Shown here: one piece after another, positions 17,406 through 26,301 of the stretch
Layout of the letters: the number at the start of each line of letters is the position of its first letter
Numbering within the stretch: the stretch's first letter is position 1
Assembly: GCF_900177295.1 (NCBI RefSeq)
Contig: NZ_FWZX01000028.1
Coordinates: forward strand, 1 to 64,000
Origin: Tistlia consotensis USBA 355
GTDB taxonomy: Bacteria > Pseudomonadota > Alphaproteobacteria > Kiloniellales > DSM-21159
Direction: 5' to 3'
DNA length: 64,000 nt
Notes under the pieces: generated by a model
The model's database searches: none
Told to the model about the DNA's origin: nothing
Seen by the model: only the letters and a program-made list of their open reading frames with translations
Program-made: the position numbers and the translations under genes

Positions 17406-17463
17406 GACGGGGACAGCGACCGGCACGCAGCCGCCGTTCCATCGCACGAATCGCCCCGGCGAT

Positions 17464-18549
17464 CTAGGCGGCGCGGGCCTGCAGGGCCAGGAAGGCGGTC
17501 AGGATCGCCTGCTTGCGGTCGAGATTGGCGCTTTCGGTCCGGCTGAACAGGCGCGACAGCTTCTCCCACAGCCGCAGCCAGGCTTCCAGGCTGCCCCGCT
17601 GCAGCAGGCGCGCGATCACCTCGGCCTCGCCGGGCACGACCTCCGGCGGCAGCTCGCCGCCGGCGCCGGCGCGCAGCAGGCGGGCCAGCCAGCGCTCGAG
17701 CAGCTCGCCGACCGTGCGGAAGGCCTCGCCGCTGCTGTCGCGCGCCAGGCGCTCGCCGAACTCGTGCAGTCGCCCGACGTCGAGCCTGGGCAGCGCCTCG
17801 AGGTAGCCGAGCAGCTCGCGGTAGAGCAGCAGGCCGCCGAGCTCGGCCAGGGTCTCGGCCCGGCCGATCGAGCCCTCGGACAGCACCGCCAGGCTGTGCC
17901 GGTCGGCCGGATCCAGCTCCGGCCGGAAATCCGCGAGCAGGCCCTCGACCGTGCCGCTCGGCAGCGGCCGCAGCGCGAGCTGGCGGCAGCGCGAGCGGAT
18001 CGTCGGCAAGAGGCCGCCGGGGCTGTGGCTGACCAGCAGCAGCAGCGCGGCCTGCGGCGGCTCCTCCAGGACCTTCAGCAAGGCGTTGGCAGCATTGGCA
18101 TTCATCTCGTCCGCCGAGTCGACGATGACGATCCGCCGGCCGCCCTCGGCCGAGGTCAGGCGCAGGAAGTCGGTCGCCTTGCGGACGCTGTCGACCGAGA
18201 TGTCGCGCTTCACCCGGCCGGTCTTCGGGTCGGCCTCGCGGGCGATCGTGACGAGGTCCGGATGGCCTGCGGCGGCGACCTGGTGGAAGATCCGGTGGTC
18301 GGGCGAGAGCGCGAGGCTCGGTTCCGCCGGCGCGTCGCCGAACAGGCCCGGCCCCTCGTCCCGGAGGCCGCCGGCCAGCAGGTGCCGGGCGAAGCGGAAG
18401 GCGAGCGTCGCCTTGCCGATGCCGCGCGGCCCGACGATCAGCCAGGCGTGCGGCAGCCGGCCCGAGCGCTCGGCCTCGAGCAGCCGGCGCTCGGCGGCCT
18501 CCTGGTCGAGCAGGCGCGGGTTCGCGCGCGGTTCCGGGGCGGCACTCAT
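17464..18549 (-). CDS. holB: DNA polymerase III delta' subunit
   Basis: A 361-residue clamp-loader subunit. The Walker A-like loop GPRGIGKATLAFRFARHLL follows LPHAWLIV, then VRKATDFLRLTSAEGGRRIVIVDSADEMN and NAANALLKVLEEPPQAALLLLVSHSPGGLLPTIRSRC with the sensor-1 and SRC motifs. The zinc-finger cysteines of gamma/tau are not seen, as is common for alphaproteobacterial HolB. The ATG at 18549 (MSAAPEPRANPRLLDQ) is chosen over a much longer reading to 19455 that is the shadow of the deacetylase gene. In related bacteria tmk lies directly upstream; here it is 7 kb away. Confidence 0.92.
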   Translation of the reverse strand: MSAAPEPRANPRLLDQEAAERRLLEAERSGRLPHAWLIVGPRGIGKATLAFRFARHLLAGGLRDEGPGLFGDAPAEPSLALSPDHRIFHQVAAAGHPDLVTIAREADPKTGRVKRDISVDSVRKATDFLRLTSAEGGRRIVIVDSADEMNANAANALLKVLEEPPQAALLLLVSHSPGGLLPTIRSRCRQLALRPLPSGTVEGLLADFRPELDPADRHSLAVLSEGSIGRAETLAELGGLLLYRELLGYLEALPRLDVGRLHEFGERLARDSSGEAFRTVGELLERWLARLLRAGAGGELPPEVVPGEAEVIARLLQRGSLEAWLRLWEKLSRLFSRTESANLDRKQAILTAFLALQARAA

Positions 18550-18602
18550 GACCAGGGCTCTAGCACGGAGCGCGTCGCGAGGCGACCCGGACGCGGCCCC
18601 GC

Positions 18603-19514
18603 TCAGCGGAACGGATGGACCTCGCGCCAGTGCCGCGCGATGTCGACGCGCCGGCAGACCCAGACGTCCTGGTGGCCGGCGACGTAGTCGAGGAAGCGGG
18701 CCAGGGCCGCGGCCCGGCCCGGCCGGCCGACCAGCCGGCAGTGCAGGCCGACCGACAGCATCTTCGGCCGGCTCTCGCCCTCCTCCAGCAGCAGGTCGAA
18801 GGCGTCGCGCAGGTAGGTGAAGAACTGGTCGCCGGAGTTGAAGCCCTGGAAGCTGGCGAAGCGCATGTCGTTGGCGTCGAGGGTGTAGGGGATCACCAGG
18901 TGTCCCTGCCCGTCCGGGCGCCTCAGCCAGTACGGCAGGTCGTCGGCGTAAGAGTCCGAGTCGTAAAGGAAACCGCATTCCTCCATGACCAGCTTGCGGG
19001 TCTGCGGGCTGATCCGGCCGGTGTACCAGCCGAGCGGCCGGACACCGGTCAGCCGGGTCTGGATCGCGATCGCCTCCTGGAGGTGCGCCCGCTCCTCGTC
19101 TTCCGGCATGTCCTGGTAGTCGATCCAGCGCAGGCCGTGGCTGGCGATCTCCCACCCGGCCTCGGTCATGGCGGCGACCGCCTCGGGATTGCGCGCCAGG
19201 GCCATGGCGACGCCGTAGACCGTGACCGGCAGGCCGCGGGCCGTGAACAGGCGATGCAGGCGCCAGAAGCCGGCGCGGCTGCCGTACTCGTAGACCGACT
19301 CGCTGTTGAGGTTGCGCCGGCCGACCAGCGGCTGGCCGCCGACCGTCTCGGTCAGGAAGGCCTCGGAGATCGGGTCCCCATGGAGGATGCAGTTCTCGCC
19401 GCCCTCCTCGTAGTTGATCACGAACTGCACGGCGAGACGCGCGCCGCCGGGCCACTGCGGATCGGGCGGCGTGCGGCCGTAGCCGATCATGTCGCGCGGA
19501 TAGCTCTGGTCCAT
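18603..19514 (-). CDS. puuE: PuuE-type allantoinase (polysaccharide deacetylase fold)
   Basis: A 303-residue protein of the metal-independent PuuE allantoinase type. Seen are YGRTPPDPQWPGGARLAVQFV, the family-specific VINYEEGGENCILHGD, EYGSRAGFWRLHRLF, then EIASHGLRWIDYQDMP and the late LSVGLHCRLVGRPGRAAALARFLDY. The length matches characterised PuuE proteins (about 300 residues). It opens the hydantoin ring of allantoin to allantoate. It is the last gene of a minus-strand operon with a hydantoin/allantoin racemase and a polyamine-type ABC importer, which supports a ureide-degrading role. A different cyclic amide substrate is possible. Confidence 0.8.
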   Translation of the reverse strand: MDQSYPRDMIGYGRTPPDPQWPGGARLAVQFVINYEEGGENCILHGDPISEAFLTETVGGQPLVGRRNLNSESVYEYGSRAGFWRLHRLFTARGLPVTVYGVAMALARNPEAVAAMTEAGWEIASHGLRWIDYQDMPEDEERAHLQEAIAIQTRLTGVRPLGWYTGRISPQTRKLVMEECGFLYDSDSYADDLPYWLRRPDGQGHLVIPYTLDANDMRFASFQGFNSGDQFFTYLRDAFDLLLEEGESRPKMLSVGLHCRLVGRPGRAAALARFLDYVAGHQDVWVCRRVDIARHWREVHPFR

Positions 19515-19543
19515 GGCTCCCCCCGGATGGTCTCGCGGCCGCT

Positions 19544-20287
19544 TCAGCCGGCCGTCGTCGGCGCGTCGTCGGCGAACGCGCCCTTGTAGTCCTTGACCCG
19601 TGGCCAGGCCAGGGCGCCGGCCTTGGCGGTCGCCAAGCCCAGGCCGACCAGGGCCTCGACGAGCTTGACCGCCGCCGAGACGCCGTCGATGACCGGCAGG
19701 CCGAAGTCGGCGGACAGCTCGGCCGCGAGGTCGACCATGCCGGCGCAGCCGAGCAGGATCGCCTCGGCCCCGTCCTCGCGGACCGCGAGCTCGATCTCGC
19801 GCGACAGCCGTGCCCGCGCGTCCGAGGCGGGGTTCTCCAGCTCGAGCACCGGGATGTCGGAGGCGCGCACCGAACGGCAGAGCGGGGCCGTGCCGTAGCG
19901 CTGCATCAGCTCGTGGAACACCGGCAGCGAGCGCGACAGGGTCGTGACGATCGAGAAGCCGCCGGCGATCCGGCCGGCCAGCAGGGCCGCCGCCTCGGTG
20001 TGGCCGACCACCGGCCCCCGGGCGATCTCGCGCGCCGCCGCCAGTCCGATGTCGTCGGCGCAGGCGATCACGTAGCCGTCGATGCCCCGTCTCTCGCCGG
20101 CGCGCACCAGGCGCAGCAGGCCGGGCACGGCGAAGGCCTCGTCGTAGCGGCCCTCGATGGAGACCGGCCCGTCGCTCGGGTTGGCCGCCTCGATCTCGGT
20201 GCCGGGCGCGGCCGCGGCCCGCGCCGCGGCGGCGATGCGCGCGGTCATCGAGGCCGTGCTGTTCGGGTTGATCACCAGGATGCGCAT
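19544..20287 (-). CDS. hpxA: Allantoin/hydantoin racemase (Asp/Glu racemase superfamily)
   Basis: A 247-residue protein starting MRILVINPNSTASMTARI, the standard opening of HpxA/HyuE racemases, with the two catalytic cysteines in IACADDIG and LLGCAGMVDL and the closing PVIDGVSAAVKLVEALV. Such enzymes racemise allantoin or 5-substituted hydantoins so that a stereospecific hydrolase can work. I chose the Met at 20287 because an upstream in-frame Met at 20326 lies inside the permease gene and adds a non-conserved stretch. It sits between the permease genes and puuE, spaced 19 and 29 bases, in one operon. Confidence 0.82.
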   Translation of the reverse strand: MRILVINPNSTASMTARIAAAARAAAAPGTEIEAANPSDGPVSIEGRYDEAFAVPGLLRLVRAGERRGIDGYVIACADDIGLAAAREIARGPVVGHTEAAALLAGRIAGGFSIVTTLSRSLPVFHELMQRYGTAPLCRSVRASDIPVLELENPASDARARLSREIELAVREDGAEAILLGCAGMVDLAAELSADFGLPVIDGVSAAVKLVEALVGLGLATAKAGALAWPRVKDYKGAFADDAPTTAG

Positions 20288-20306
20288 GGCGCCCTCGTCA
20301 TGGGGG

Positions 20307-21149
20307 TTACACGCCCTTGCCGGCATCCGAGCCGTGGCGGGCGCGGCGCCGCTGCAGGATCAGGGCCGTCGCCAGGCAGATCAGGATGATCGCGAAGGAG
20401 AAGCCGGTGGTCAGGGTGCCGAGGGCGTAGAGCACCGGCGTCGTGACGTTGGTCGTCATGCCGTAGATCTCGAGCGGCAGGGTGTTGAAGCTGCCGGCGG
20501 TCATCAGGGTGCGCGCGAACTCGTCGTAGCTGAGGGTGAAGCCGAACAGCGCGACGCCGACCAGGCTGGGCGCGATCAGCGGCAGCACGACGAAGCGGAA
20601 GGTCTGCCAGGCGCCGGCGCCGAGATCGCGCGCCGCCTCCTCGTAGGCCCGGTCGAAGCGGTTGAAGACCGCGAACATGATCAGCAGGCCGAACGGCAGG
20701 GTCCAGGTCAGGTGCGCGCCGAGCGCCGAGGAGTACCAGGCCGGCTGCCAGCCGGCGATGCTGAAGATCAGGCCGATGCCGAGGCCGATCAGGATCGAGG
20801 GCACGATCAGGCTGGCGACGGTCAGGTAGAACAGGAAGGTCGCGCCCCTGAAGCGGCGCCGGAAGGCCAGGCCGGCGCTGACCGAGACGACCAGGGTGAT
20901 CGCCATGACCAGCAGGCCGAGCTCGATCGAGCGGGTGAAGGAGCCGCCGAAGTCGCCGACCGCCTGGCGCTCGAACAGGTTGGCGAACCAGTGGGTCGAG
21001 ACGCCGTTCATCGGGAAGGTCAGGCCGCCGTCGGGGCCCTGGAACGACAGGATCACGATGGTCGAGATCGGGCCGTAGAGGAACAGCACGAAGAGCCCGA
21101 AGAAGGCCGCGAGCAGCCAGAAGCCGAGCGAGCGCCGTTCCCGCCTCAT
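20307..21149 (-). CDS. ABC transporter permease, PotC-like
   Basis: A 280-residue inner-membrane permease with six hydrophobic helices and the EAA docking loop EEAARDLGAGAWQTFRFVVLPLIAPS. FLYGPISTIVILSFQ near the N terminus and TLSYDEFARTLMTAG are typical of PotC/PotI-type spermidine/putrescine permeases. It works with the PotB-like permease, the PotD-like binding protein and the PotA-like ATPase encoded upstream. In this operon the substrate is more likely a ureide than a polyamine, given the racemase and allantoinase that follow. Confidence 0.9.
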   Translation of the reverse strand: MRRERRSLGFWLLAAFFGLFVLFLYGPISTIVILSFQGPDGGLTFPMNGVSTHWFANLFERQAVGDFGGSFTRSIELGLLVMAITLVVSVSAGLAFRRRFRGATFLFYLTVASLIVPSILIGLGIGLIFSIAGWQPAWYSSALGAHLTWTLPFGLLIMFAVFNRFDRAYEEAARDLGAGAWQTFRFVVLPLIAPSLVGVALFGFTLSYDEFARTLMTAGSFNTLPLEIYGMTTNVTTPVLYALGTLTTGFSFAIILICLATALILQRRRARHGSDAGKGV

Positions 21150-21153
21150 GGGC

Positions 21154-22089
21154 CTAGAGCTCCTTCCTCACGTCGACGATGCGCATCATCGCGGCGACCA
21201 TCAGCAGCACGACGGCCAGCAGCGCCACGGCGTCGGCCGCGGCCGCGGGGTACTGCAGCAGCGAGATCTCGTTGGACATGGCGAGGCCGACCGAGGCGCG
21301 CTGGCCGCCGCCCATCAGCCGCACGGTGATGAAGTCGCCCATCACCAGGGTCACCACGAAGATCGAGCCGATGGCGATGCCCGGCTTGCAGAGCGGCAGC
21401 ACGACATGCCAGACGACTTGCCGCGCCGTCGCCCCGGCGTCGACCGCCGCCTCGATCAGCGCCCGGTCGATGCGCATCATCGAGTTGAAGATCGGCACCA
21501 CCATGAACAGCGTGTAGAGGTGCACGAAGGCCAGCACGATCGCGAAGTCCGAGAACAGCAGGAACTCCAGGGGGCGGTCGACCAGGCCGAGCGACAGCAG
21601 GGCCTGGTTGAGCAGCCCGTGACGGCCCAGGAAGGGGATCCAGGAGATCATGCGGATGATGTTCGAGGTCCAGAAGGGGATCGTGCAGAGCACGAAGAGC
21701 GTCATCTGCCAGGTCGTGCTGCGCACGTGGAAGGCCAGGAAGTAGGCGACCGCGAAGCCGATGCCGAGGGTCAGGACCCAGGCCAGGGCCGCGTACTTCA
21801 GGGTGTTGAGGTAGAGCCCGAGGGTGACGGCGGAGGTCAGCAGATAGCTGTAGTTGTCGAGCACGACGTCCGGGATGATCCGGTACTCGTCGAAGCGCCA
21901 GAAGCTGACCACGACGATGGTCAGGATCGGGATCACCAGGAACAGCGCCAGGATCACCGCGAGCGGCGCGACCTGCAGGTAGGACGCGCCGGCCCGCAGC
22001 CTCGGGAACCGGGCCGCCGCCGGGCTCGCCGGCCGGCCGCGCGGGAGCCCGCCCCGCGCGACCTCGCCGACGGCGCCGTCAGGCGACAA
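21154..22089 (-). CDS. ABC transporter permease, PotB-like
   Basis: A 311-residue permease. After a cytosolic N terminus come LAVILALFLVIPILTIVVVSFW, FVLCTIPFWTSNIIRMISWIPFLG (a PotB/PotH signature with the RMISW segment) and the EAA loop EAAVDAGATARQVVWHVVLPLCKPG. It precedes the PotC-like gene by 4 bases and overlaps the binding-protein gene by 11 bases, so all four transporter genes are tightly coupled. Confidence 0.9.
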   Translation of the reverse strand: MSPDGAVGEVARGGLPRGRPASPAAARFPRLRAGASYLQVAPLAVILALFLVIPILTIVVVSFWRFDEYRIIPDVVLDNYSYLLTSAVTLGLYLNTLKYAALAWVLTLGIGFAVAYFLAFHVRSTTWQMTLFVLCTIPFWTSNIIRMISWIPFLGRHGLLNQALLSLGLVDRPLEFLLFSDFAIVLAFVHLYTLFMVVPIFNSMMRIDRALIEAAVDAGATARQVVWHVVLPLCKPGIAIGSIFVVTLVMGDFITVRLMGGGQRASVGLAMSNEISLLQYPAAAADAVALLAVVLLMVAAMMRIVDVRKEL

Positions 22090-23422
22090 TGAACTCGTTC
22101 CACTTCCTGATCATGTAGCTGTTCTCGTCCATCACCGAGTTCCAGCAGGCGATGTGGCCCATGCGCTCCTCGAAGGATCCGCCGTCGCGCACGGCGCCGG
22201 CCTTCTCCATGACCTTGCCGTCGGGGCTCAGGATGTCCTTCTGGGCCGGCTTGCCCTCCATCCAGTAGCCCCACTCGTCGGCGCTCATGTACTTCTTGGC
22301 CGTCTCCAGGCAGGCGCTGTAGTAGCCCTGGCGGTTCAGGTAGGCGCCGACCCAGCCCGAGAGGTACCAGTTGAGGTACTCGTAGGCGGCGTCGAGCTCG
22401 AGGCCGCTCAGGTGCTTGGCCAGGCCGAGGCCGCCGCCCCAGGCGCGGTAGCCCTCCTCGAGCGGCTGGTAGGTGCAGGCGATGCCCTTGGAGCGCACCG
22501 CGGCGACCGCCGGCGACCACATCGACTGGATCACCACCTCGCCCGAGGCCATCAGGTTCACCGACTCGTCGAAGGTCTTCCAGAAGGCGCGGAACTGGCC
22601 GGCCTTCTTGGCCTCGGTCAGCACCGCCATGGTCTTGTCGATCTCCTCCCTGGTCATGTTGCCCTTGTCGGCGTAGGTCACCTTGCCGAGGGACTCGCAG
22701 ACCATCGCGGCATCCATGATGCCGATCGAGGGGATGTTCAGGATCGAGGCCTTGCCGACGTAGTCGCTGTCGAGCAGGTCCCGCCAGTTCTTGACCGGCT
22801 TCTTGATCAGGTCGGGACGGATGCCGAGCGTGTCGCCGTTGTAGATTGTCGGGATCAGCGTCATCCACTCCGTCGGCTGCTTGGCGAAGCTCGTCGAGTT
22901 CTTGCCCTCGACGAAGCCGACGGTGTGCGGCGCGGTGCCCTGGGCGATCACCGAGTCCGGCGTCAGCTTGCCGGTTTTGAAGATCGGCACGATGGCGTCG
23001 TAGTACGCCAGCTTCTTGACCTCCATCGGCTGCAGGTTGCCGCTGGGGAAGACCTTCTTGCAGATCCAGTACTCGATGTCGGCGATGTCATAGGAGTTCG
23101 GCTGGGTCACGGCGCGCTGCGCGACGGCATCGGAATCGAGCGCGGTCATCTGGATCGTGATGCCGGTGTCCTGCTTGCACTTCTCGGCCACGGCATTGAG
23201 GTTCGAGACGCCGGTGCCGAACTGGCGCAGGGTCACGTTCTTGATGTTCTGGGCCCAGATCGTCGGGAAGCCCCGGACCGCGCCGGAGCCAATGGCGGCG
23301 CCGCCCGCGACGGCGGCCGACTTGACGAAGGCGCGGCGCGACAGACCCTGCCGCCCGGTATTCCCTTTGGTCTTCCTGGTCATGACAGCCTCCTTGCTGG
23401 TCTCGTTGCGATCTTTGTTCAT
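22079..23422 (-). CDS. ABC transporter substrate-binding protein, PotD-like, Tat-exported
   Basis: A 447-residue extracytoplasmic protein with a twin-arginine signal (GLSRRAFVKSAAVAGGAAIGSG, about residues 27-48). The mature part follows the PotD/PotF fold: TWEDLL-like NWRDLLDSDYVGKASI, EVVIQSMWSPAVAAV and the EEGYRAWGGGLGLAKH region. It is larger than PotD (about 350 residues). It is the second gene of the ABC operon, overlapping the ATPase stop by 4 bases. The ligand is not evident from the sequence; context favours a nitrogen-rich compound such as allantoin. Confidence 0.87.
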   Translation of the reverse strand: MNKDRNETSKEAVMTRKTKGNTGRQGLSRRAFVKSAAVAGGAAIGSGAVRGFPTIWAQNIKNVTLRQFGTGVSNLNAVAEKCKQDTGITIQMTALDSDAVAQRAVTQPNSYDIADIEYWICKKVFPSGNLQPMEVKKLAYYDAIVPIFKTGKLTPDSVIAQGTAPHTVGFVEGKNSTSFAKQPTEWMTLIPTIYNGDTLGIRPDLIKKPVKNWRDLLDSDYVGKASILNIPSIGIMDAAMVCESLGKVTYADKGNMTREEIDKTMAVLTEAKKAGQFRAFWKTFDESVNLMASGEVVIQSMWSPAVAAVRSKGIACTYQPLEEGYRAWGGGLGLAKHLSGLELDAAYEYLNWYLSGWVGAYLNRQGYYSACLETAKKYMSADEWGYWMEGKPAQKDILSPDGKVMEKAGAVRDGGSFEERMGHIACWNSVMDENSYMIRKWNEFIVA

Positions 23423-24534
23423 AGCGATTGCAGCAGGCGGGTCTCCGCGACCGGCCAGCAGGCCTTCGCCCAGTCGCCCGGCGCCAGCGGGCCGGCGAAG
23501 AAGACCGCCTCGTCGAGGTCGAGCAGCAGCTCCTCGGCGGCGCAGGCGAGCGTGACGCGGACGCGCGCGCCCTGGTACTCGATGGCCGCGACCCGGCCTT
23601 CCAGGACGTTCGAGTCCCCCTCCCCCTCGCCGAGCCGGATGCGGTCGCTGCGCACCGCGAGGAAGACTTCGCTGCCGCCCGCGAGCCCGCCGGCCGGGAC
23701 CAGCAGCCGGCTGCCGCCGGCGCCGGCCACGGCGGCCCGGCCGCCGCTGCAGCTCTCGACCCGACCGGCCAGCACGTTGTGGCCGCCGATGAAGCGCGCG
23801 ACGAAGGGGGTGCGCGGGCTGTTGAAGACCTCGCGCGCCGAGCCGCTCTGCTCGATCCGGCCGTCGTTCATGACGACGACCTGGTCGGCCAGGGCCATCG
23901 CCTCCTCCTGGGAGTGCGTGACGTGCACGAAAGTGATCGCGAGGTCGGCCTGCAGGCGCTTCAGCTCGGCCCGCACGCGGGTGCGCAGGAAGGGGTCGAG
24001 GGCGGACAGCGGCTCGTCGAGCAGCAGGACGTCCGGGTTGGTCGTGAGCGCCCGGGCCAGGGCGACGCGCTGCTGCTGGCCGCCCGACAGCTGGCTCGGC
24101 CGGCGTGCCGCGTAGTCGGTCATCTGCACCACGCCGAGCAGATCGAGCGCCTTCCGGCGCCGCTCCGCCCGGGCGACGCCGCGCATGCGCAGGCTGAAGG
24201 CGACGTTGTCCAGGCAGTCGAGGTGCGGGAACAGGGCGTAGCTCTGGAACATCATCGCCGTGCCGCGGCGTGCCGGCGGCAGGTCGGTGACGTTCTGGTC
24301 GTCGATCAGGATGTCGCCCTCGCTGACCGCTTCGTGGCCGGCGATCATCCGCAGCGTCGAGGTCTTGCCGCAGCCCGAGGGGCCGAGCAGGCAGCAGTAG
24401 CTGCCCGAGGGGATCTTCAGCGTGACGGCCTTGACCGCCTCGGTCCGGTCGTAGCGCTTGGTCACGGCGACCGCCTCGACGGCGCCGCGCGGCGATCGTG
24501 CTTCGGATCGGTTCGACAGGCCCGGATCCCCCAT
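23419..24534 (-). CDS. ABC transporter ATP-binding protein, PotA-like
   Basis: A 371-residue ATPase: Walker A GPSGCGKTS, Q-loop MMFQSYALFPHL, signature LSGGQQQRVALARAL, Walker B VLLLDEPLSALD and the H-loop FVHVTHSQEEAM, followed by a TOBE-type C-terminal domain that ends LAPGDWAKACWPVAETRLLQSL. The Met at 24534 (MGDPGLSNRSEARSP) is preferred to an in-frame one at 24699, which would run through the non-conserved promoter region. First gene of the operon, divergent from a GntR regulator with 289 bases between. Confidence 0.92.
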   Translation of the reverse strand: MGDPGLSNRSEARSPRGAVEAVAVTKRYDRTEAVKAVTLKIPSGSYCCLLGPSGCGKTSTLRMIAGHEAVSEGDILIDDQNVTDLPPARRGTAMMFQSYALFPHLDCLDNVAFSLRMRGVARAERRRKALDLLGVVQMTDYAARRPSQLSGGQQQRVALARALTTNPDVLLLDEPLSALDPFLRTRVRAELKRLQADLAITFVHVTHSQEEAMALADQVVVMNDGRIEQSGSAREVFNSPRTPFVARFIGGHNVLAGRVESCSGGRAAVAGAGGSRLLVPAGGLAGGSEVFLAVRSDRIRLGEGEGDSNVLEGRVAAIEYQGARVRVTLACAAEELLLDLDEAVFFAGPLAPGDWAKACWPVAETRLLQSL

Positions 24535-24823
24535 TGACGCCCTCGCCGTCGTCGGATTGTTACCAATCTTTCGGCGAATGTACGCAAGCGCCGTGCCAGT
24601 GACGTCTGGCGCTGGATTCCGAGCGTCTCGGGCAGGAAGCCGGGAATGCCGGCAGTTGCACTGCACAATTCCTGGGATCGCCGCGCCGAATCTGCTCAAT
24701 CTCGCGCCAGCGGGGTGCCGGGGGAATTGCGAGAGCGGTGGCTACGATTGTCGACAAGTGCTAGCTTCCCTGTCGACGATCACTCCGCAATCCTGCCGCC
24801 CCGCAGCCGAACCGATCCGATCC

Positions 24824-25579
24824 ATGACCAGCGACATCGCCTTCGACACCGCTGCAGCGCCCCGGCAGGCCCAGGGCCCCTCCCGCCGCAAGGGCGATCT
24901 CGACGAGGCCGAGCGCGAGAGCCGGATCTACGAGGCGCTGCTGGTCGCCATCGTCGAGCGCCGGCTGCCGCCCGGCGCCAAGCTGCCCGAGATCGAGCTG
25001 GCCGAGATCTTCGGCACCAACCGCAGCCGCATCCGCCGGGTGCTCGGCCGCCTGGCGCAGGAGCGCATGGTCAGCCAGGTGCTGAACCGCGGCTCCTTCG
25101 TCGCGCGGCCGACGGTCGAGGACGCGCGCGAGGTCTTCGACGCCCGTCGCCTGCTCGAGCGGTCGCTGGTGCGCGCCGCCGCCGAGCGGCTCGGCGAGCG
25201 TGCGCTGCAGCGCCTGCGCGCCCATGTCGAGAGGGAGCGCGAGGCGGCACGGCGCGGCGACGCCCTGGCGAGGGTCCGGCTGTCCGGCGAGTTCCACCTC
25301 CTGCTCGCCGAGGTCGCGGGCAACCGCATCCTGGAGGACGTGCTGCGCGAGCTGGTCGCGCGCAGCTCCCTGGTGGTGGCGCTCTACGAGCACGTCGCCT
25401 CGGCCGACTGCTCCCACGAGGAGCACGGCACGATCCTCGACGCGCTCGCCGCCGGCGAGGCCGGGGCCGCCGCGGACGCGATGCTGCACCACCTGTCGGA
25501 GATCGAGGAGCGCCTGCGGCTCGATCAGCCCGAGGAGCCGAAGATCGATCTCAGGAGCCTGTTCGCCGGGGCGCGGTAG
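24824..25579 (+). CDS. GntR-family transcriptional regulator (FCD type)
   Basis: A 251-residue regulator. After a charged N-terminal tail come a winged helix (RIYEALLVAIVERRLPPGAKL, then GTNRSRIRRVLGRLAQERMV as recognition helix) and an FCD domain (VFDARRLLERSLVRAAAERL ... FHLLLAEVAGNRILEDVLREL ... EEHGTILDALAAGEAG). It is divergently transcribed from the ABC/racemase/allantoinase operon and is its likely regulator. The ATG at 24824 gives the natural family length; a longer reading from 24458 overlaps the ATPase gene. It ends 15 bases before the tmk stop (convergent). Confidence 0.88.
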   Translation: MTSDIAFDTAAAPRQAQGPSRRKGDLDEAERESRIYEALLVAIVERRLPPGAKLPEIELAEIFGTNRSRIRRVLGRLAQERMVSQVLNRGSFVARPTVEDAREVFDARRLLERSLVRAAAERLGERALQRLRAHVEREREAARRGDALARVRLSGEFHLLLAEVAGNRILEDVLRELVARSSLVVALYEHVASADCSHEEHGTILDALAAGEAGAAADAMLHHLSEIEERLRLDQPEEPKIDLRSLFAGAR

Positions 25580-25594
25580 CCGGCAGCGGCAGGC

Positions 25595-26251
25595 TCAGGA
25601 GTCGCCGCCGACGGCCGGGAGCGCGAGGCGCTCGGCGACGCATCGCCAGACCGCGCGCTCGACCGCCTCGGCATCGCCCGAGGCGTCGAGGACGGCGCAG
25701 CGCTCGGGCTCGGACCCGGCGATGGCCAGGAAGCCCTCGCGCACGCGCTCGTGGAAGGCCCGGTCGAGCGCCTCGTAGCGGGCGCCGCCGCCGCGCCGGG
25801 CCGCGGCGCGCTCCAGGCCCTGCTCGACCGGCAGGTCGAGGATCAGGGTCAGGTCCGGCTTCAGCCGGCCGACCGCGATGCCGTAGAGCAGCTGCAGCGT
25901 CTCGGGCGCCATGCCGTGGCCGTAGCCCTGATAGGCCGCGGTCGAATCGGCGAAGCGGTCGGACAGCACCCAGCGGCCGGCGGCGAGGGCCGGCTCGACG
26001 GTGCACCTCAGATGGTCGCGCCGGGCCGCCGAATGCAGCAGCGCCTCGGTCGTGCGGTCCCAGCGGTCGGCCTCCCCGTGGATCAGCAGCTCGCGGATCT
26101 GCTCGGCCCCGGGACTGCCGCCGGGCTCGCGGGTCGCCACGACGGCGAGGCCGAGCGCCTCGAGGCGCGCCGCGAGCCGGCGCAGCTGCGTCGACTTGCC
26201 GGCGCCCTCGCCGCCCTCGAAGGTGATGAAGCGTCCCCTGCCCCGGTCCAT
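25595..26251 (-). CDS. tmk: Thymidylate kinase
   Basis: A 218-residue dTMP kinase: P-loop FITFEGGEGAGKSTQ at residues 8-22, the DR(F/Y) site VLSDRFADSTAAYQGYG with the conserved arginine, and a lid region near RLKPDLTLILDLPVEQGLERAAAR. It makes dTDP for DNA synthesis. The start at 26251 is supported by length and the P-loop position; a longer frame to 26650 is the shadow of dacA. In many alphaproteobacteria tmk precedes holB directly; here the ureide module intervenes. Confidence 0.95.
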   Translation of the reverse strand: MDRGRGRFITFEGGEGAGKSTQLRRLAARLEALGLAVVATREPGGSPGAEQIRELLIHGEADRWDRTTEALLHSAARRDHLRCTVEPALAAGRWVLSDRFADSTAAYQGYGHGMAPETLQLLYGIAVGRLKPDLTLILDLPVEQGLERAAARRGGGARYEALDRAFHERVREGFLAIAGSEPERCAVLDASGDAEAVERAVWRCVAERLALPAVGGDS

Positions 26252-26301
26252 GGCCGGACCCTGCACCCGGCCCCGCGGAAGCGCAATCGCTCCCGCGCGT
26301 C

